A stretch of DNA of 64,000 nt from assembly GCF_023051105.1 (NCBI RefSeq), contig NZ_JALKIL010000015.1, positions 28,494 through 92,493 on the forward strand, written 5' to 3'. Source of the DNA: Anaerobiospirillum sp. NML120449 (GTDB lineage Bacteria; Pseudomonadota; Gammaproteobacteria; Enterobacterales; Succinivibrionaceae). The position numbers and the translations under genes are program-made. A model generated the notes under the pieces. The model made no database searches and was not told the DNA's origin. It saw only the letters and a list, made by a program, of their open reading frames with translations. This document shows, piece by piece, positions 1-9,000 of the stretch. Positions within the stretch are counted from its first letter, which is position 1. Each line of letters opens with the position of its first letter.

Positions 1-2
1 AT

Positions 3-3000
3 GCCGGTTACAACTCTCTGCTGCGCTTTATTTCCTATGATGAGGATGAAGTTCAGACTCTGGCCGAGCAGAAGTGCCGCCGTGCTCATAACAAAACTAT
101 TCCATGTGAGGTCAACGACCATATCGATCATCTGGCCTCTCAGATTATTGCTCTGTCCTCAGGCACAGAAGAACTGATTTTCTATCCTGGCGCCCAGTGG
201 CGTCTGATTGGCCCTGTCAGCAAGGTTGACCGCCGCTTCAGCATCAAGCTCAAGAGCTCCCAGAAGCACTCTGATAACAAACTGCCAGCCTGGGGCACCA
301 ATCTGCTCCGTGAGCGATGGTATCTGGAGCACGGCTCTCTTGAGGGCCTTGCTCAGTCTCAGGGTGGTGCTCCTGCCAGTGCTGGGGCCGCAGCAGCTGC
401 CGCAGGATCGGCAGGCGCTGCCACCGGTGCTGCAGCTGCAGCCAGCGCAGCCAGTGCTGCTGACATCATGGCTGATGTCCTTGGTGATATGGGTATTGAT
501 ATGCCAGATGATGAGCTGACAGCAAATTCTGATGCTACAGGCATGGCCGGGGCAGAGAGCGAAGCTGCAGCCAGCGCAGGTAACGAAGTTGATGCTGATG
601 CTTTCGCCGCTGATACCGCTGGCGCTCAGAGCGCTGAGCTTGCAGGTGAGGAAGATGAAGGCGAGCAGGACATGATGGATGATCTGCTTGGTGAATTTGG
701 CATTGAGATCGAAGAGGAAGAGGAAGAAGAGGAAGTGCTCAACGAGTCTGCCCCTGATCTGAATCTGAGCGCAGCTGATGATTCAGCTGACCTGCTCGCT
801 GGTATTGACGCTAAGGATGACGGCGGTGATCTGCTCGACGGCATTGACCTTGATGCCAATGACTTGGAGCTGCCTGATGAAGCTGACAGCCTTGCCCAAA
901 TGGCTGCCGGTGCCGACGAGGCTGCTGACGATGACCTTTTTGACGGCGTTACAGATGGAGTGGGTACTCTTTATGGGACTGATGGTGCAGATGCCTGTGC
1001 AGTGGATATCAGTGCTGTACGTGCTGTAGCTCAGGATGAAGAATTTTCCTCCGCTCTTGATGCGGCCGATGATCTCGTAGTGCCTGATGCCTGTCCTGTA
1101 GATCTTGGCGCAGTCAGCAAGTCAGAGGCACAGCTCAGTCAGGACCGCGATGAGGAGCTCTTTAATGAGGAACTCTTTGATGAATCGGATGACAGTGATC
1201 TGGTGATGCCTGATATTTGCGCAACTGCATCTGATGGTGCCGACTCTCTGGAGGGTGATCTGCTTGATGCAGCTCTTGATGCCGCTGATGTTCTCAATGT
1301 GCCTGATGCCTGTCCGGTAAATCTGGGCATATCCCCATCTGACAATGACGATTTTGATTCAGCTGAAATGGCTGCTGCTGCCGTAAGCTGCGCCAGCAAT
1401 GCCGCTCAGCATGCCTCACAGGCACGAGAAGATGCTGCCAATGCTGCCATGATTGCTGCGGCCATTGCCCGTGATGAAACTTCCAATGCCTTCCGCGAGG
1501 CCACCAACCAGGCCTGCAAGGAGGATCATGCCCAGGCTGCTGCCTTTGAAGAAGCCGCAGCCGCCGCAGTCAGTGCCGCTGCTGCTCCGGCTGAGGTCGA
1601 TGAGCAGTCCTCTGCCGCCGACGCTGCTGCCGGCGAGGCCACTGCCGGGGCTGCCGGCGAGGCCACTGCCGGGGCTGCCGGTGGAGTGGCCAGTGCAGAT
1701 AAGCACAGTGAGGAGACAAACGGTAACAGGCCAAAGACCATGGCTGAGCGTATGGCTGCCATCAAGGCTGCTGCCTCTGCCCGTAAGGCCGCCCGTGAAG
1801 CCGAACTGGCTCAGGAGTTTGGTGAGCAGCAGGCTGCAAAGGAAGAGGCCCTTGCTCAAGAAGAAGATTTTGCTTCCGATGCCTCTGCTGCTTTTGATGC
1901 TGCATTAAGTGCTGATGAGGGCAGTGAGGCAGCCACCGCTGATGCTGCCGCCAGTGCAGGCGACCTGTCTGCTGGTGCAGATGAGCAGTCTCTGGACATG
2001 GGAGCAGTTGCTGACGCTGTAGCACATGCTGCTCAGGCGCTTGCCGAGATTGATCTGGACAGTACAGTCACTGCCCCGGCTGTTGAAGATACAGCCGATG
2101 CTGCTATGGATGCTATGGCCGATGCTGCTGATATGGATGCAATGGCCGATGCTGATGTCGGTCTTGATGACAGCCTTGACGCTGGGTCTGTTGAGGGTAT
2201 GGATGAGCAGTCTGAACTGAGCGCACTTGCCGCTGACAGTAGTGACGATACTCAGACTCAGTCTCTGTCAGCAGAAGATGATTTACTGGCTGCTGCTGCC
2301 GAAAGTGCTCTGGTCAGTGCTGAGCTGGAGCTCGAGGTCGCCGCTGCCTCTGATGCAGCCGGTGCTTCTGATGCAGCCGATGCTGAGTTAAGCACAGCTG
2401 CCACAGCAGATGATGACTGTGAGCTGTCTCTTGCTGAACTGAACACAGGGCTGGAGATTGAACCTGCAGCTCAGGCAGGTGGCGATGACGAAAATGCTGT
2501 TGCTGATGCAGCCGGTCAGATTCAGGCAGCTGATGGATTAGACAGTGCTGCCATGGAAGACAGCATGACTGAGACTGCTGATGAGTCTCTGACAGGCTCC
2601 ATGGAGGAAGTCATGTCCGAGACTGTGAGCGATGCTGATGGGGCTGTGAGTGAGTCAGTGTCTGAAAGCATGCCAGATGGCCTGACAGAGGACCTGACAG
2701 AGGACCTTAGTGATCCTGATTCAGCTCAAAGTGCTCTCAGTGAAGAGCCTGTAATGGATCTGGGCGGCGAGCCTGCTGATATTGTAGAGGCTGATGAGTC
2801 TGCCCTGGTTGCCGATGACGATCTGGCTGTTGATGCCGGCAGTGCTGATGAGTTTGAAGAGACTGCAGACAGCAGCGCTCTTGCTGCTGTAGCTGCTGCT
2901 GATGATATGGAAATGCCAGAGATGGCCCAGGAGGCTCCTGCTGCAAAGAAGATCAGCATGGCTGAGCGCATGGCTGCGGTCAAAGCCGCTGCAGCCGCCC

Positions 3001-6000
3001 GTAAGGCAGCCATGGAGGCTCATGATGAGCCTGATATGGATATGGGTCTTACCCTTGACAGTCTCAGTGAAGTAGCTGCAGAGGATACTCCTGAGCTGCC
3101 AGCTGATGATATTTCTGCCTGTGCACCTTCTGATGCTGAGACTGAGGCCCAGGGTGCTGGAGATACTGCCGCTCAGGAAGTTGATGCAGATGCTCAGGCA
3201 GGTGATGCAGCCGATCAGGCTGGTGAAGCTGTCGATGATGCTGGCGCAGCCGCACTGGCAGCAAGTGAAGCAATGGATATTCCTGATATGGCCCAGGAGG
3301 CACCTGCTGCAAAGAAGATCAGCATGGCTGAGCGCATGGCTGCGGTCAAAGCCGCTGCTGCCGCCCGTAAGGCAGCCATGGAGGCTCATGATGAGCCTGA
3401 TATGGATATGGGGCTTACCCTTGACAGTCTCAGTGAAGCAGCTGCAGAGGACACTCCTGAGCTGCCAGCTGATGATGTTTCTGCCTGTGCACCTTCTGAT
3501 GCTGAGACTGAGGCCCAGGGTGCTGGTGATACTGCCGCTCAGGCAGGTGATGCAGATGCTCAGGCAGGTGATGCATCCCATCAGGCTGTTGATGATGTTG
3601 CCGATGCTGGTGCAGCCGCGCTGGCAGCAAGTGAAGCAATGGATATTCCTGATATGGGCCAGGAGCAGCCGGCCAGGAAGACGAGCATGGCAGAGCGCAT
3701 GGCCGCCGTTAAGGCCGCTGCAGCTGCACGTAAGGCTGCCATGGATGCCGGGAATACTGATGATGACCTGTCATCTGAGACAGATATGGCATCAGAACCT
3801 GCCATGGAGCTTAATGACTCTGTTCCTGCCGATGAGATGGCTGACAAGTTTGCAGCTGGCGATGATCTGGACGGGCTGACAGATGCCCCTGATCTGTCAG
3901 ACATTGCGGCTTTTGCCGATGAGGCCGGTCTTGATTCCATAAGTGGTGTTCTTGAAGATCCGAAGATGGATGCCGAAGCGGCTGTGGAAATCTCTCATGA
4001 AGATGCGATCAGATCCCGTCAGGATAAAGATAAAAGTGTCAATGATGAGCTTTCAGGAAAGTTCAAGGCAGATGCATGCATTATGGAGGATGAAAACTTT
4101 GCCTCCGACAGTGCTGCAGCCTTTGATGCAGCTGTAGCTGCTGAGCAAAAGGACAGTCACAGACCTGCCGGATCAGGAACTAAGGGTGTGAACATGGCCG
4201 AGCGCATGGCCGCCATCAAGGCAGCTGCTGCCGCCCGCAAGTCAGGTGAAGCCCACCCTGTACTGACCGCACAGCCAGTTATGGAGTCAGTAAGCACTGA
4301 ACTTTCAGCCCAGCTGGAAAAGGCTATTGCGGTCACTGACGACAGTGCCAGTGATCAGTCTGATATGCCACCTGCCATTGATGTCAGCCTTGCCCCTCAG
4401 GATCAGCCTGAAGGTCAGCTCGGTGCAGATATCATCCATGACATCAGTGCCCCTCAGGATGAAGCCGTGCAGGCTGACCTCCAGGATTGTGATGCCCCGG
4501 CAGCTGATCAGGCTGACGATGAGTCAGAAGGTGCTGCAATGGCAATTGCTGCAGTCGATGAGCCTGAAGATGCTCCTGAGCTGGAAAATGCCATTGAGTC
4601 TGCTGACCCAGGCGCTCAGAGTGCAGACGATCTGGTATCCCTGGTAGCTGAGGCTGCCGGTGCACTTGACGCTGTTGATGAACTTGCCGGTGATGGTGCT
4701 CCTGAGCCTGAGGATCAGTCAGATGAACTCACTGCAACCCATGACATGTCTCTGGACAGTGAATGTGCAGAGGCTGATGATTCAGATTCCGACCTTGCCG
4801 GTGATGTCTTTGATGAAGATGAGTCTTCTGATGAGGATACTATGGCAGGTGATTCTGAAGATCATGGCCGTGGTATTAACATGGCTGTACGTATGGCTGC
4901 CATTAAGGCCGCTGCAGCCGCCCGCAAGGCCGGTCTTGCTGACACAGTAGAGCTCTCAGCCGATGTCGGTGCTGCTCAGGACGGCTTATTTGCCATGACT
5001 GATGACCAGCACAGTGCTGACCAGCAAGCTGCTGCAGCCAGTGACGAGCTTAGTGAAAGCGATGCTGATACCATGGCTGTCAGTGATGACATTTCAGCTG
5101 ATGCTCAGGAAGGTGCATTTGAGTCCGCTGACGATGACATGGCTGCCAGTGCATCTGCCAGCATCGATGATATGAATGCCAGTGCTCAGGATGTACCAGC
5201 TGAAGAAACTGAAGATGAGAACAATACTGCAGAGCACAGCTCTGGCGGTGAATCTGCAGTTCAAGGCGTGGACATGGCCGAGCGCATGGCCGCCATTAAG
5301 GCAGCTGCAGCTGCGCGTAAAGCTGCTCTGGATGCAGAAGCTGTTGAGGCTGTAGAGGCTGAGCAGTCTGCCATCATTGAAGAAGACGAAGATTATGCTC
5401 AGCTTGCTGCCGAAGAGTTTGAAGCTGCGGCCTCCGGCGAGAACGGCATACTTGGAAAGATCGTTGAGGAAGAAGAAGTTCGTGATGAGCTTGATCTTGC
5501 AGATGCAGCTGATGAAGAAGACGAGCTGATCATGGCCCGTGAGCTTGATCTGGACGATGAAGATGATGATCTCATCATGCCGGACAACCTTGCCAGTTCT
5601 CAGGAAGGTGCCGCTCAGTTCGATGAAGCCCTGGCCTCAGACACCATGCCAGCAGATGAGCTGGCCGCTGATCCTGTCGCCGGTGAGACCTTTGTCGGAG
5701 ACGCTGCCTCTGATGGCGAACAGACTGACCTTTCTGCTGTTGACAGCGATATGGAAAGTGACACCTCCTCACACAGCGAAATCAGCAGTAATGATATGGC
5801 TGAGCGCATGGCCGCCATCAAGGCTGCCGCTGCTGCCAGAAAGGCTGCCATTCGTGAGGAAGCCAATGATGCCGTTGAGGCACATCAGGCTGCCATCATG
5901 AGTGAAGATGAGGACTTTGCCCAGATTGCCGCCGCCGAGTTTGATGCTGCCGTATCAGGCGAGATACCTGCACATGCCGGACAGGTCAGCAAGTCTGTTG

Positions 6001-9000
6001 CCATGACTGACGACATGGATCTGCTCGAAGAGGGCGATGATGGCGACATGATCATGCCTGAAGACCTGGTGCTGGCTGAAGAGAATGCACGTCCAGCTGA
6101 GTCAGTAACCATGGAGAGCGTAGCTCAGGCCATGGCTGAGGCTGCCGGTCTTCAGGACAGCGAGCCTGCTGATGAGAGTGCTCAGGATCTGTCCATGGAT
6201 ATGGCAGACAGCACTGCTGACCTCATGGATGAATCAGTCTGCGACAACATGGCAGATACAGAGCAGGAGCTCATGGATGAGCCTGAGCTTGCTGCTCAGG
6301 ACCAGGATCCAGCTGCTGATCTGGCAGAAGACAGCATTGACCTTGAGAGTGCTGCCGATGCTGCTGCTGACATAATTGACGAAGCAATCAGCACTGACGA
6401 TGTGTTAGAGGCTCAGATTGAGGCTCAGGAAGAGCTGGCTGCCATTGCTGAGGCTGCTGTAGAGGAAGCTGCCGATGAAGCTGCTGAGCTGATTGGCGAC
6501 GATATGGCATCTGAGGAGGACTCAGCTGACGCTCTCATGGGCGCAGATGAATCTGCTGACCTGATGGCTGACGCCATGGCCGATGCCATGGCCGATGCCA
6601 TGGGTGAGGACGACAGAGCAGACCTCATGGCCGGTGATGAATCTGCCCTGATGGAAGAGACAGCAGAGGCCGCTGCAGCAACTGCCGACCTCATGGACTC
6701 AGATGAATCTGCTGACCTGATGACTGACGCAATGTCAGATGCCATGGGTGAGGCCGATAGCGCAGACAGCGCAGACCTCATGGCCGGTGAAGAAGCTGCC
6801 CTGATGGAAGAGACAGCTGAGGCTGCCGCAGCAACTGCCGACCTCATGGACTCAGATGAATCTGCTGATCTGATGGCTGACGCCATGGCAGATGCCATGG
6901 GTGATGCCGACAGCTCAGACAGCGCAGACCTCATGGCCGGTGATGAAGCCTCCCTGATGGAAGAGACTGCTGAGGCCGCCGCAGCAACTGATGACATCAT
7001 GGTCACAGATGAATCTGCTGACCTGATGGCTGACGCCATGGCAGATGCCATGGGTGATGCCGACAGCGCAGATAGCGCAGACCTCATGGCCGATGATGAA
7101 GCTGCCCTGATGGAAGAGACTGCTGAGGCCGCCGCAGCAACTGCCGACCTCATGGACACAGATGAATCTGCTGACCTGATGGCTGACACCATGGCAGATG
7201 CCTTGGGTGAGGCAGATAGCGCAGACCTTATGGCTGATGTAATGGGTGATGAGTCAGCTGCCTCAGCTGAGTTGCCTGCTGATCTTGCAGCTGCAGCCAA
7301 CTTCCTCAAGGAAAATGAAGTTGAGGAGCCTGCTGAGGACAAGCCGGCTGCTGAGACTGCTCAGGATGACTTCATTCCTTCAGTTGAAAGTCCTTCACAG
7401 TCTGCTAATCCGGCTATTGATGCAGCCTATGCAGTATATAAGGATGCCAAGGAGACCCTTACCGAAGGTGAGCCTGCTATTGAGGCCTCTTTTGCCGTAT
7501 ACGAACAGTCCCGTGGCGTGCTGACTGGTGAAGAAAAGCCTGTCATCAAGTCAGGTGACAAGGAAGTTCCTAAGAAGATTGTTGACGAGGCTGCCAGCAT
7601 TGCCATGGTCACAGCCTATGCCGTTTACAAAGAGGCACGTGAGGACCTGGTATCTGAAAATGGAGAGCCTGTTGAGGGGGCTTCTGAGGCTCTGGCCCAG
7701 CCAGCTGCGTCAGCTACAGATGATCTGATGTCTGATGTTGAGGCTCCAGCTGCCACTGCAGTTGAATCTGAGGACCTTGCAGGTGCTGATGCTCTCTGTG
7801 CTGTTGAAGAGCTTGCACAGGGTCAGTCTGAAGCAGAGGATGATGCTCTGGCATCACTGGGCTTTGACAGTGAGGATGTGGTTGATACCCTTTCTGATCC
7901 TGAGGCAGAGGCCCGTGCCGAGGCTGAAGCTGACGCCGCCATGATTGAGGCTGCTGAGACTGCAGAGCGCACTGAGGAAATGCTCGGTGAGTTCGGTCTT
8001 GAGAATGCCTCTGAGGCTGACGACGAGCCATTCGACGCTGAGGCTGCTGCCCGTGCTGAGGCTGAAGCTGACACCGCCATGATTGAGGCTGCCGAGACTG
8101 CAGAGCGCACTGAGGAAATGCTCGGTGAGTTCGGTCTTGAGAATGCCTCTGAGGCTAACGACGAGCCTTACGATGCTGAGGCTGCTGCCCGTGCTGAGGC
8201 TGAAGCTGACGCCGCCATGATTGAGGCTGCTGAGACTGCAGAGCGCACTGAGGAAATGCTCGGTGAGTTCGGCCTTGAGAATGCCTCTGAGGGTGATGAT
8301 GAGCCTTACGATGCTGAAGCCGCTGCCCGTGCCGAGGCTGAAGCTGACGCCGCCATGATCGAGGCTGCTGAGACTGCAGAGCGCACTGAGGAAATGCTTG
8401 GTGAGTTCGGTCTTGAGAATGCCGCTGATGGCGACGACGAGCCTTACGATGCTGATGCTGCAGCCCGCGCTGAGGCTGAGGCAGACGCCGCCATGATTGA
8501 GGCTGCCGAGACTGCAGAGCGCACTGAGGAAATGCTTGGTGAGTTCGGTCTTGAGAATGCTGCCGAGAGCGATGACGAGCCATTCGACGCTGAGGCTGCT
8601 GCCCGTGCTGAGGCTGAAGCTGACGCCGCCATGATCGAGGCTGCTGAGACTGCAGAGCGCACTGAGGAAATGCTTGGTGAGTTCGGTCTTGAGAGTGCCT
8701 CTGAGGGTGATGATGAGCCTTACGATGCTGAAGCCGCTGCCCGTGCCGAGGCTGAAGCTGACGCCGCCATGATTGAGGCTGCTGAGACTGCAGAGCGCAC
8801 TGAGGAAATGCTTGGTGAGTTCGGTCTTGATAATGCCGCTGAGGGCGACGACGAGCCTTACGATGCTGATGCTGCTGCCCGTGCTGAGGCCGAAGCAGAC
8901 GCCGCCATGATTGAGGCTGCCGAGACTGCAGAGCGCACTGAGGAAATGCTCGGTGAGTTCGGTCTTGATAATGCCTCTGAGGCTGACGATGAGCCTTACG

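Noticed and set aside
2721..3581. 286-residue minus-strand reading frame
   Set aside because: Antisense of the duplicated 366-bp segment; no start signal or family resemblance.
6425..7342. 305-residue minus-strand reading frame
   Set aside because: It is the antisense shadow of the 153-bp repeats. Its Ser/Ala composition mirrors the plus-strand codons, and it has no ribosome site.
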